From: an uncultured Bacteroidales bacterium
Lineage (GTDB): Bacteria > Bacteroidota > Bacteroidia > Bacteroidales > Muribaculaceae
Assembly (NCBI GenBank): GCA_902776835.1
Contig: CACYRK010000011.1
Span: 1-64,000, forward strand
Length of the DNA stretch: 64,000 nt
Reading direction: 5' to 3'
Both the position numbers and the translations under genes were made by a program. The notes beneath the pieces were generated by a model, which searched no databases, had not been told where the DNA came from, and saw nothing but the letters and a program-made list of their open reading frames with translations. Of this stretch, positions 45,297 through 53,512 are shown piece after piece (the stretch's first letter is position 1; each line of letters begins with the position of its first letter).

Positions 45297-45328
45297 CGCT
45301 TAAATTATATTTATCACTTTCAATCATA

Positions 45329-45808
45329 ATGACGATGGAAAAAATCGACAATCTTGACCGCAAAATTTTGGAAATAATCATGCGCAACGCGCGCATCCCC
45401 TCGAAGGATGTAGCAGTGGCATGTGGCGTGTCGCGTGCGGCAATTCACCAGCGCATTCAGCGCATGGTAGATATGAAAGTAATCACCGGGTCGGGCTACC
45501 GCGTCAATCCCAAGGTGCTCGGCTATGCTACTTGCACCTACATCGGCATCAAGTTGGAACGCAGTTCGATGTACCGCAAGGTGGTGCCCGAACTTGAGAA
45601 AATCAACGAGGTGGTCGAGTGCCACTTCACCACGGGAAGTTACACCATCCTTATCAAACTATTCGCGCGTGACAACGAGCACCTGATGGAACTGCTCAAC
45701 GACCGCATCCAGCACATCCCGGGCGTGACGGCCACCGAGACGCTCATCTCGCTCGAGCAGAGCATCAACCGCGAGGTGCCCATCCACTACCTCGACAATG
45801 GCAAGTGA
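45329..45808 (+). CDS. Lrp/AsnC-family transcriptional regulator
   Basis: A 159-residue DNA-binding regulator. The N-terminal helix-turn-helix (LDRKILEIIMRNARIPSKDVAVACGVSRAAIHQRI) is followed by a RAM/AsnC ligand domain (YIGIKLERSSMYRKV, GSYTILIKLFARDNEHLMELL). Such proteins sense amino acids and control their metabolism. No target gene is adjacent; autoregulation is possible. Two ATGs lie close together (45329 and 45335); the first is annotated. A longer open frame starts inside the preceding terminator and is rejected. Confidence 0.93.
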   Translation: MTMEKIDNLDRKILEIIMRNARIPSKDVAVACGVSRAAIHQRIQRMVDMKVITGSGYRVNPKVLGYATCTYIGIKLERSSMYRKVVPELEKINEVVECHFTTGSYTILIKLFARDNEHLMELLNDRIQHIPGVTATETLISLEQSINREVPIHYLDNGK

Positions 45809-45928
45809 TAGACGAAATCAAACACCATCACCCAGTAACATATTTGCAACTTTGAGCAACAAATCAGAGGTACCAACTAATGTCGGCACCACTGATTGTA
45901 TGTGGTAAGATCAACTGTAGTTCGATTG

Positions 45929-46690
45929 TTAGAACGTTTGTATTATTTTTTTGTTAGCTTTGATATAAATGGACCCTTTGCTTGGTGTGGTAACTTTTCT
46001 GCCGAATAAATCATATATTGCTTCATTTGATGAATCGGTTTTTACAGTTGATATGGAAGAATAGGGTATACCGAAGTCGCTGCTTGTGAAAATTACTTTA
46101 CCGTCCTCAATGCAGGATGTCATGCTGCAATACTCATTGTCGTTTGCAATTCCAAGTCCACCATCAATTATCCATTTGTCTTTGTTTATACCAATTCCCT
46201 CCACAATGTAGTAGAGATAATCTTCGCCAGATGAATCCACACCAGAATCTATTAATAATCTTTTCCTTTGTGTTCCGTTAACACAGATAACATCTTCCGC
46301 TATGACATATCCTGCATCAACCTGGTCACCTATAGTCAAACTCATGTCTAGCAATAAGGTTTGTGAACCGTCCTCATTGATTCTCCACACTTTTCCATTC
46401 TCCTCACGAGCAATGGCTGTCGCAAGTTCCAAGCGGCTTCCTATCATAACAATCTCAATTTTTTTGCAGTTAATATCATTTACGATGGTATCACCGATTA
46501 CCGTGACGCGGAATCGGCCGGTAGTGTCGTTGGGCTCGTTGGGCTCATTATGATAGCGATTAATTGTAGCAGCCTCCCATATCTTGCCATTTGATAGTAT
46601 CGGCTTGTATGTCGTTTGAGCCATAGACGATATAAAACACAAAGTGATGAAAAAAAATGCTGTTTTAATGTGGCGGGTATTCATAATCAT
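45929..46690 (-). CDS. AT-rich secreted protein with a type IX-like C-terminal tail
   Basis: A 253-residue exported protein (signal peptide ending near MAQ, residue 25). The body is beta-rich (KIWEAATINRYHNEP, RFRVTVIGDTIVNDINCKKI) and I do not recognise a named family. The end EAIYDLFGRKVTTPSKGSIYIK resembles the type IX secretion sorting domain of Bacteroidetes. Codon use is clearly more AT-rich than neighbouring genes, suggesting recent transfer. A promoter at 46768-46799 is on the same strand. Confidence 0.72.
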   Translation of the reverse strand: MIMNTRHIKTAFFFITLCFISSMAQTTYKPILSNGKIWEAATINRYHNEPNEPNDTTGRFRVTVIGDTIVNDINCKKIEIVMIGSRLELATAIAREENGKVWRINEDGSQTLLLDMSLTIGDQVDAGYVIAEDVICVNGTQRKRLLIDSGVDSSGEDYLYYIVEGIGINKDKWIIDGGLGIANDNEYCSMTSCIEDGKVIFTSSDFGIPYSSISTVKTDSSNEAIYDLFGRKVTTPSKGSIYIKANKKIIQTF

Positions 46691-46767
46691 AATATTTAAA
46701 TTTGTTGATAAATTTGAACTCTGTACCTCTCTCTATTGTTTGTTTAACATCTTTTGTTCTCGTGTTA

Positions 46768-46799
46768 CAAAGATACTGATTTGTTTTGTGGATTCCAAA
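46768..46799 (-). promoter_or_regulatory. Promoter of the AT-rich secreted-protein gene
   Basis: TTTG (46796-46799), 20 bases and TATCTTTG (46768-46775) on the minus strand, 77 bases before the start. Confidence 0.55.
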
Positions 46800-47132
46800 C
46801 AAAATAACCAGAATTAACCGATATTAACACTTATTGTTGTTTCTTTTTGTTTCTGTTCTTTGTCCTATTGTCTTTAATCCGATTCGGTTTTAATCATATG
46901 CAATGGTTTTAGCAATTGGTCGTTGAGGAAAACATAGAAAAAGTGCAGAATTCTTTTGTTCTGCGCTCGACTTTTCGCGACTTTGCACCCAAGAAAAGGA
47001 CGAAGTATTTGACATGCGAAACTAGCAGATGGAGACCGACTAGGACTTTAAGCGTACCTTGCGACCAATGCGCTTCGTCGTTTTTGCAGTCGTTTTTGCA
47101 GTAGACGATAATGATTGGCAACAACAATAATT
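46800..47132. other. AT-rich spacer with possible decayed frames
   Basis: Short frames are open on both strands (46916-47104 plus; 46909-47127 minus), but neither has a promoter, start context or recognisable motif. A small hairpin gcagaa/ttctgc is at about 46945-46964. I call no gene. Confidence 0.4.
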
Positions 47133-47165
47133 ATCTCATGACTTTTATGCCATGAGATTTTTTTT
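47133..47165 (+). terminator. Isolated terminator-like hairpin
   Basis: atctcatg (47133-47140) pairs with catgagat (47151-47158) and a run of eight T follows. It would end a transcript arriving from the spacer to the left. A TAACTTTG box starts two bases later. Confidence 0.6.
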
Positions 47166-47166
47166 G

Positions 47167-47174
47167 TAACTTTG
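47167..47174 (+). promoter_or_regulatory. Promoter -7 box of the dockerin-FGE gene
   Basis: TAACTTTG, 67 bases before the ATG at 47242. A cagctaaatgc/gcttagccgag partial repeat is in the leader. Confidence 0.45.
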
Positions 47175-47241
47175 TAGCCGCAAATTATTTCCTCAGCTAA
47201 ATGCTTAGCCGAGGGTTTTAAATGTTGAAATATTCATAATC

Positions 47242-48213
47242 ATGAAACGTATTCTTCTTTTATTCGCTGCTATCGCATTTATATCGGTTGGCGCTTTTGC
47301 ACAAGTGCAGACCCAGCCATTGCCTGTAATTGGCGATGTGACTGGCGAAGGAGACGTGGATGGTAGCGATATAAACACTCTGATTAACATCCTTTTAGGC
47401 AAGGATTCGCAGGACTACAATGGCCGCGACAATGTGGACGGCGAAGGTGGTGTGGATGGTAGCGACCTGAACTACCTCATCAACATCGTCTTGGGTAAAG
47501 TCAACCCCAATCAACCACAAACCGAGGTTATCGTTGCCAACGGCGTCGCTTTCACGATGGTGACTGTGGAGGGTGGCACCTACACCATGGGTGCCACGGC
47601 CGAGCAGGGCGACGATGGCGACACTGATGAGTTCCCGACCCACCAAGTGACATTGAGCGGCTTCACCATCGGTGAGACCGAGGTCACCCATGCATTGTGG
47701 GAGGCCGTGATGGGCAGTAATCACAGCCGATATAGCGGCGACCCGCAGCGTCCCGTCGACAGCGTCACCTGGGACGAATGCCAGGAGTTTATCACAAAAC
47801 TTAATGAAGTAACCGGTCTTACGTTCCGCTTGCCCACTGAGGCCGAGTGGGAGTTTGCGGCTCGCGGAGGCAACAAGAGCAATGGCTTCAAGTACGCTGG
47901 CAGCAACACCATTGACGATGTCGCTTGGTATGAAGACAATAGCGGCACCTCAAGCCACGCAGTCGCCACAAAGGCCCCCAACGAGCTGGGCCTCTACGAT
48001 ATGAACGGCAACGTGTGGGAGTGGTGCTTGGACTGGTACGGCGATTACAGCAGTGACGCGCAGACCGACCCCACGGGTCCCGCTTCGGGCGAAGTCCGAG
48101 TGGTCCGTGGCGGCGGTTGGCCCGACAGCGCTTATTATTGTCGCGTGACGATTCGAGGAGGCCTCGACCCATCGGACGCGTTTAGCTGCTTCGGCCTGCG
48201 CCTCGCGCGTTAA
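47242..48213 (+). CDS. Secreted dockerin plus formylglycine-generating-enzyme-like (SUMF1) protein
   Basis: A 323-residue exported protein. Signal peptide 1-20; a dockerin-like calcium-loop pair at about 30-86 ([20 protein letters not shown] and a second copy); then a C-type-lectin-like SUMF1/FGE fold at about 93-323 with [59 protein letters not shown] and GLRLAR. In secreted Bacteroidetes proteins the fold is often noncatalytic. The N-terminal dockerin is unusual for this window, where other dockerins are C-terminal. ruvB follows after 25 bases. Confidence 0.9.
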   Translation: MKRILLLFAAIAFISVGAFAQVQTQPLPVIGDVTGEGDVDGSDINTLINILLGKDSQDYNGRDNVDGEGGVDGSDLNYLINIVLGKVNPNQPQTEVIVANGVAFTMVTVEGGTYTMGATAEQGDDGDTDEFPTHQVTLSGFTIGETEVTHALWEAVMGSNHSRYSGDPQRPVDSVTWDECQEFITKLNEVTGLTFRLPTEAEWEFAARGGNKSNGFKYAGSNTIDDVAWYEDNSGTSSHAVATKAPNELGLYDMNGNVWEWCLDWYGDYSSDAQTDPTGPASGEVRVVRGGGWPDSAYYCRVTIRGGLDPSDAFSCFGLRLAR

Positions 48214-48238
48214 CACGCATCTGAATTTAATTGAGATT

Positions 48239-49264
48239 ATGGATCAAGATTTTGACATACGCAACGAGCGGCTAAAAACCGACCAGGACTTTGAGCGCGC
48301 CTTGCGCCCCATGCGTTTCGACGACTTTGCCGGGCAGGATAAAATCATCGACAACCTGCGCGTGTTTGTCGCGGCGGCACGCATGCGCGGCGAGGCGCTG
48401 GACCACATCCTGTTCCACGGCCCTCCAGGCCTGGGCAAGACCACGCTAAGCAACATCATTGCCAACGAACTGGGGGTGGGCTTTAAGGTCACCTCGGGCC
48501 CGGTGCTCGACAAGCCCGGCGACCTGGCCGGCCTGCTAACCTCGCTCGACGAGAATGACGTGCTTTTCATCGACGAGATACACCGCCTGAGCCCCATCGT
48601 CGAGGAGTACCTCTACAGCGCTATGGAGGACTACCGCATCGACATCATGATTGACAAGGGCCCCGGCGCTCGCACCGTGCAACTCACGCTTGCGCCGTTC
48701 ACCCTCATCGGTGCCACCACGCGCAGCGGCCTGCTGACGTCGCCGTTGCGTGCGCGCTTCGGCATAAACTGCCACCTGGAGTACTACGGCCACGAGGTGC
48801 TCGAGGGCATCGTCAAGCGGTCGGCAAGGCTGCTCGCTGTGCCCATCAGCGACGAGGCGGCCCTGGAGATTGCCATGCGCAGCCGTGGCACGCCACGCAT
48901 CGCCAACTCGCTGCTGCGACGCGTGCGCGACTTCGCTCAGGTGAAAGGCTCCGGAAAAATCGACACCGCGATAGCAAAATACGCTCTCGAGGCACTGAAT
49001 ATCGACAAATACGGCCTCGACGAGATCGACAACAAAATCCTCACCACCATCATCGACAAGTTCGGCGGCGGCCCCGTGGGCATCACCACCATCGCCACAG
49101 CTATGAGCGAGGACCCCGGCACCGTCGAGGAGGTCTACGAGCCTTACTTGATTAAGGAGGGCTTCATCCAGCGCACCCCGCGCGGCCGCGAAGTGACACA
49201 ACTGGCTTATGACCACCTGCGGCGCCACCGCCCCAACTCCCCCAGCTCGCTCTTCGACAATTAA
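48239..49264 (+). CDS. ruvB: Holliday junction branch migration helicase RuvB
   Basis: A 341-residue AAA+ ATPase that drives branch migration with RuvA. It has Walker [11 protein letters not shown] (60-69), Walker B FIDEIHRL, the sensor 1 region [20 protein letters not shown], and the C-terminal winged helix with [29 protein letters not shown] and [10 protein letters not shown]. The length is normal. ruvA is not adjacent. It is downstream of the dockerin-FGE gene with a short gap. Confidence 0.97.
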   Translation: MDQDFDIRNERLKTDQDFERALRPMRFDDFAGQDKIIDNLRVFVAAARMRGEALDHILFHGPPGLGKTTLSNIIANELGVGFKVTSGPVLDKPGDLAGLLTSLDENDVLFIDEIHRLSPIVEEYLYSAMEDYRIDIMIDKGPGARTVQLTLAPFTLIGATTRSGLLTSPLRARFGINCHLEYYGHEVLEGIVKRSARLLAVPISDEAALEIAMRSRGTPRIANSLLRRVRDFAQVKGSGKIDTAIAKYALEALNIDKYGLDEIDNKILTTIIDKFGGGPVGITTIATAMSEDPGTVEEVYEPYLIKEGFIQRTPRGREVTQLAYDHLRRHRPNSPSSLFDN

Positions 49265-49280
49265 AAACCCTCTCTCAACA

Positions 49281-49485
49281 TGAATTATCCACTATTGATG
49301 TGGGTTGTCATATTGGCTATATGTAAGGTTAACATGAATTATCCACGAATTATCCATAAATTATTTATGTGTAATCCTTTGAATACTAAATAATTGATGG
49401 CTATATGTAAGGTTAACATGAATTATCCACGAATTATCCATAAATTTGTTTATGTGTAATTCTTTGAATATTAAATAATTGATGG
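49281..49485. repeat. 84-base direct repeat carrying DnaA-box-like words
   Basis: Copies start at 49315 and 49399 (ggctatatgtaaggttaacatg). Each contains ttatccacg and ttatccata 11 bases apart; ttatccact lies at 49285 just before the array. Confidence 0.85.
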
Positions 49486-49665
49486 TTAATTCGTGAGTAT
49501 TCGTGTTGAACATCATATCAAAGCAGGCATCAAAGCATGCATCACAATGAGAAAATTGATGGTTAATTCGTGAGTATTCGTGTTGAGCGTCATATCAAAG
49601 CAGGCATCGCAAAAGAATATGGTTAATTCGTGAGTATTTGTGTTAACCGTCATATCAAGGCAAAG
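49477..49665. repeat. Second direct repeat (attcgtgagtattcgtg type)
   Basis: Three diverged units share ggttaattcgtgagtatt and catatcaa(a/g)gca, starting near 49482, 49560 and 49620. They join the 84-base repeat and end about 40 bases before queD. No gene is seen. Confidence 0.8.
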
Positions 49666-49702
49666 TTGCTTATCTTAGAAACTTTAAGAAAATAATTTCG
49701 GA

Positions 49703-50035
49703 ATGTATTACGTAAAAAAAACTTTGGAGATTTCGTCGTGCCACCAACTCTATCTCGACTATGAGAGCAAGTGCGAGTCGCTGCACGGCCACAACTGGAT
49801 GATTAACGTGTGCTGCCGCTCGCGTGAACTCGACAGCAACGGCATGGTGTGTGATTTCACCGCCATCAAGCGCATGATTCACGACCACATCGACCACAAA
49901 AACCTCAACGAGGTGTTGAAGTTCAACCCCACGGCCGAGAACATCGCACGCTGGATTGTGGACACCGTGCCCAATTGCTACCGTGCCGAGGTGTGGGAGA
50001 GCCGCGACAACATGGCGGCATATGAGAAAGATTGA
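49703..50035 (+). CDS. queD: 6-carboxy-5,6,7,8-tetrahydropterin synthase
   Basis: A 110-residue enzyme forming 6-carboxytetrahydropterin from dihydroneopterin triphosphate, the first committed step of queuosine synthesis. It has the zinc histidines in SCHQLYL and LHGHNW, Cys in the ESKCESLHGH loop, DFTAIKRMIH, and the LDHKNLNE-like HIDHKNLNEV with PTAENIARWI. Its length is slightly short but complete. queE follows after 171 bases with heptamer repeats between. Confidence 0.94.
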   Translation: MYYVKKTLEISSCHQLYLDYESKCESLHGHNWMINVCCRSRELDSNGMVCDFTAIKRMIHDHIDHKNLNEVLKFNPTAENIARWIVDTVPNCYRAEVWESRDNMAAYEKD

Positions 50036-50043
50036 CATCTTTC

Positions 50044-50203
50044 AGATTATAGATTATAGATTATAGATTATAGATTTGTACGCCCTGCTAATCAAAGCCT
50101 TACCTAGCCATAACTCAGGAAAGGAAACAAGTAGCCGCCCCAACAAAATCTGTTATCTGTTATCTGTTATCTGTAATCTGTTATCTGTTATCTGTCATCT
50201 GTA
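50044..50203. repeat. Two heptamer arrays between queD and queE
   Basis: agattat repeats four times at 50044-50075. tgttatc and variants repeat about eight times at 50149-50203, ending four bases before the queE start codon. They would occupy the leader and ribosome-binding region of queE. Confidence 0.85.
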
Positions 50204-50206
50204 ATT

Positions 50207-50794
50207 ATGTATAAGATCAACGAGATTTTCTACTCGCTTCAGGGCGAGGGCTTTCACACCGGCACGCCGAGCGTGTTTGTGCGCTTCAGTGGCTGCAACC
50301 TGCGTTGTGGCTTCTGCGACACGCACCACGAGCCGGGCACGGTGATGTCGCTGCCCGAAATCGTTGACGCCGTCGCGTCGCATCCCGTGGCGGCACTGGT
50401 GGTGCTCACGGGTGGCGAGCCCACGCTGTGGGCCGACGAGCCGCTGGTGCGCGCGCTGCAGATGACTGGCAAGCGCATCGCAATCGAGACCAACGGCACC
50501 CGCCCAGTGCTGCCAGGCATCGACTGGGTGACGCTGTCGCCAAAATCAGGGTTCCCCGGTGGCGACACGGTGCCGTGCGTGCTCACGCGTTGCGACGAAC
50601 TCAAGGTGGTGTACCTCGGGCAAGACCTGAGCCAGTACGACACCATCGAGGCTCGCCACCGCTTTCTGCAGCCTTGCTATAGCGACAATCCCGCTGAGCG
50701 CGAGCAGCATTTGCGGGCTTGCATCGATGCGGTGATGAATAATCCTGGGTGGCGCCTGTCGTTGCAGACACACCGCACCCTTGGGTTGCGATAA
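50207..50794 (+). CDS. queE: 7-carboxy-7-deazaguanine synthase (radical SAM)
   Basis: A 195-residue radical SAM enzyme converting 6-carboxytetrahydropterin to 7-carboxy-7-deazaguanine. It has the SLQGEGFHTGTP start and the cluster-binding CNLRCGFC (CxxxCxxC variant seen as Cys-3-Cys-2-Cys) and VLTGGEPT for SAM. It follows queD and completes the set with queF and queC elsewhere in the window. No Shine-Dalgarno-like site is possible within its repeat leader. Confidence 0.95.
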   Translation: MYKINEIFYSLQGEGFHTGTPSVFVRFSGCNLRCGFCDTHHEPGTVMSLPEIVDAVASHPVAALVVLTGGEPTLWADEPLVRALQMTGKRIAIETNGTRPVLPGIDWVTLSPKSGFPGGDTVPCVLTRCDELKVVYLGQDLSQYDTIEARHRFLQPCYSDNPAEREQHLRACIDAVMNNPGWRLSLQTHRTLGLR

Positions 50795-50849
50795 CAGTGA
50801 GAATGACGTTTTTTAACCATCGTTTCACTTTATTCTCGCTATTTTTGTG

Positions 50850-50857
50850 TAATTTTG
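50850..50857 (+). promoter_or_regulatory. Promoter -7 box of the M6 peptidase gene
   Basis: TAATTTTG, 48 bases before the ATG at 50906. Confidence 0.5.
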
Positions 50858-50905
50858 CGACCCAAAAATCTCTTGAAAACACAAAAGAGTTATTATACGA
50901 CATTT

Positions 50906-53434
50906 ATGAAAAAGTTATTCACACTGATGGCTGCGGCATTGATTTGCTTTGCAGCAAGTGCCGTGCCCGCCAAGCCGGGTACACACACGTTCACCCAGAG
51001 CGACGGCTCCACAATTACGTTGAAGATGGTGGGTGATGAGTTTCATCACAGTTTCATGACCCTCGACAACCTCACTGTTGACCTCGACGAGAATGGCGAC
51101 GTGTACTATCGCAACATTATGGGCCTCACCGCCGTGCGGGCTCATGACCCTGGACAGCGTAGCGCAGCCGAGGCAAGTTTTGTCGCCCAAAACGCTGCGT
51201 CGCTCACTTTGCAGGCGCTTATTCCCGCCAACGACAACCGTCGTCGCGCCAGCGCGAACGCCCGTCGCCGCACACAGGTGCCTCAGTTGGGCACTCCGCA
51301 CATTCCCATCATCTTGGTGAATTATATCGACTACAAGTTTAAGAGCCAGAATCCTGTAGAGGTGTTCGAGACTCAGTTCAATTCTGGCGACAAGTCGTGT
51401 CTGGCCTATTTCACCGACCAGTCGCGCGGCATGTTCACCCCGCAATTCGACATCCTGGGCCCCGTGAACCTCTCCCACAACCGTTCGTACTACGGTGGCA
51501 ATGTCGGTGGCAACGACAAGGGCGTGGGCTTGATGGTCAAGGAAGCCTGCGACAGTCTGCTTGCCCAAGGCGTTGACTTCTCGGTGTATAACAACGACAC
51601 TGACGAATTTGTGGATGTGGTTGTTGTCCTTTATGCCGGAGTGGGCGAGGCACAGGCCTATGGCATAGTCCCCAATTCGGTGTGGCCCTGCCAATGGGAA
51701 CTGAGCAATAGCGAGGTTGGCGAGGCACTTAGGGCCGGCGATGGACTCTGGATCGACAAGTTTGCCGTATTCAACGAGTTGTCGGGCTCGAGCGATGCCA
51801 CCACGGTCATCGACGGTGTCGGCACCTTCTGCCACGAGTTCTCGCACTGCTTGGGTCTTCCCGACTATTACGACACTCGCTACGGAGGCCATTATGGCAT
51901 GGGCAACTGGTCGCTGATGGACAGCGGCTGCTACAACGACGATGGCAACACCCCCTGCGGCTACAGCGCCTACGACCGCAACTTCATGGGTTGGTTAGAC
52001 CTCATCACCCCCGAAGTTGATACGCAATATGACCTCGCACCGCTCAATACCGACGAGGGCACTGCAGTGAAAATCGTCAACGACGCCGACCCCAACGAGT
52101 ACTACATCCTTGAGAACCGCCAAAAAACGGGTTGGGACCTCTACAATCCCGCCGCCGGCATGATGGTTAACCACATCACCTACTCACGGGCAGCATGGGA
52201 TGGCAACTATGTCAACGACTACAATCCGCAGCGCATGACCATCATCCCGGCTGACAACACCCTGAATAGTTATAGCGAATCTGGCGACTTGTACCCCTAC
52301 AACGGTCTCGACTCGCTTACCGACAATTCACGTCCGGCCGCAAAGGTCAACACCGGCTCATTGATGCACAAGCCTGTCACCGAAATCACCAAGGTGGGCG
52401 ACCACATCACCTTCTACTTCATGAAGGCCTTCCTGCAGAAGGATACGCCTCAATTGACCGACACGACGCAAATCGACAGCACCTCGTTCATGGCACACTG
52501 GACTCCGGTGGAGAACGTGTTGAGTTACACCCTGCAACTCAACCGCGTGAAAGAGGGCGACGAACTCCATTATGTTGAGCACATCAAGGAGACCTTCCCT
52601 GCCGAGAAGTTCACCTCGCCGGGCTCAATCGACATCAGCGGCGAACTCGACAATTACATGGACAACGCTGGCTGGACCGGAAAGGCTCTGTTCCGCGACA
52701 CAGAGGCAATTCGCATCGGTAAGTCGCAAGGCACCGGCTCGCTCGTGAGCCCGCAACTCGACATCGACGCCGACGTGGATGAAATCACCGTCGTTCTCGA
52801 TGCACACGCTTACAACAACGACAACAATGTGGAACTCACCATATCGTGTGGCGAGAACACCCAGACGGTGTCAATCGCCAATTCCAACACGCAGCATTTC
52901 TCGGTCACACTCGATGTCGACCACGAGAACCCCGTTGTTACGTTTGCCACCACAACCAACCGCAAGCGCGCGGTTGTGAGCAGCATCCTGGTGTATTCGG
53001 GCGAGATGCCTGAGGTGCAAGGTGCACCGCGCCGTGCTATCGAAGAAACTGGCGACTCGCTGTCGCGCACCATCACCGGCATTACCGACACCTGCTACCT
53101 GGCAACCGACTTGGTTGCAAACGGCATGTACAAGGTGAAAGTGAAAGCCGTCTATACCGACGAGACCGAAAGCAACTGGAGCGACACGTGGTGGGTGCGC
53201 CTGCACAGCAATGGCGACACTCCGCAGCCCCAGCCACTGGCTGGCGATGTGAATCTGGATGGCAAAGTCGACGGCATGGATTTGAACATCTTGATCAACA
53301 TCGTTTTAGGCATGGACCAGGCCGAGAATTACGACGGTCGTGCCAATGTCGACGGCGATGAACTGGGTCAAGTCAATGGCTCAGACATCAACACGCTGAT
53401 CAACATACTCTTAGGCATAATCCCCACCGAGTAA
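50906..53434 (+). CDS. M6-family (immune inhibitor A-like) metalloprotease with C-terminal dockerin
   Basis: An 842-residue secreted zinc protease. Signal peptide 1-19; a propeptide to about 125; an M6 catalytic domain at about 128-510 with HEFSHCLGLPD (His310, Glu311, His314, Asp320). Beta-rich accessory domains follow (about 520-770, with a cleaved-adhesin-like segment at 600-690). Residues about 778-842 are a dockerin-like calcium-loop pair (GDVNLDGKVDGMDLNILINI, then GQVNGSDIN). The chosen ATG gives the signal peptide. It could degrade host or dietary proteins on a surface platform (inference). Confidence 0.92.
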   Translation: MKKLFTLMAAALICFAASAVPAKPGTHTFTQSDGSTITLKMVGDEFHHSFMTLDNLTVDLDENGDVYYRNIMGLTAVRAHDPGQRSAAEASFVAQNAASLTLQALIPANDNRRRASANARRRTQVPQLGTPHIPIILVNYIDYKFKSQNPVEVFETQFNSGDKSCLAYFTDQSRGMFTPQFDILGPVNLSHNRSYYGGNVGGNDKGVGLMVKEACDSLLAQGVDFSVYNNDTDEFVDVVVVLYAGVGEAQAYGIVPNSVWPCQWELSNSEVGEALRAGDGLWIDKFAVFNELSGSSDATTVIDGVGTFCHEFSHCLGLPDYYDTRYGGHYGMGNWSLMDSGCYNDDGNTPCGYSAYDRNFMGWLDLITPEVDTQYDLAPLNTDEGTAVKIVNDADPNEYYILENRQKTGWDLYNPAAGMMVNHITYSRAAWDGNYVNDYNPQRMTIIPADNTLNSYSESGDLYPYNGLDSLTDNSRPAAKVNTGSLMHKPVTEITKVGDHITFYFMKAFLQKDTPQLTDTTQIDSTSFMAHWTPVENVLSYTLQLNRVKEGDELHYVEHIKETFPAEKFTSPGSIDISGELDNYMDNAGWTGKALFRDTEAIRIGKSQGTGSLVSPQLDIDADVDEITVVLDAHAYNNDNNVELTISCGENTQTVSIANSNTQHFSVTLDVDHENPVVTFATTTNRKRAVVSSILVYSGEMPEVQGAPRRAIEETGDSLSRTITGITDTCYLATDLVANGMYKVKVKAVYTDETESNWSDTWWVRLHSNGDTPQPQPLAGDVNLDGKVDGMDLNILINIVLGMDQAENYDGRANVDGDELGQVNGSDINTLINILLGIIPTE

Positions 53435-53457
53435 CATTCTCAACTACAATAACTAAG

Positions 53458-53493
53458 CGGCTCCCTGCCACCACTCACGGTGACAGGGAGCCG
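53458..53493 (+). terminator. Hairpin between the M6 peptidase and portal genes
   Basis: A ten-base perfect stem (cggctccctg with cagggagccg) and an inner cacc/ggtg pairing. No T run, so activity is uncertain; it could serve both convergent genes. Confidence 0.55.
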
Positions 53494-53512
53494 TCGCTAT
53501 CCCCCACCCTCA

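Noticed and set aside
49281-49442. Confirmed replication origin
   Set aside because: The boxes are parts of direct repeats and no dnaA, dnaN or similar genes are near; kept only as a question.
50149-50203. CRISPR-like array
   Set aside because: Units of seven bases with no spacers are simple repeats.
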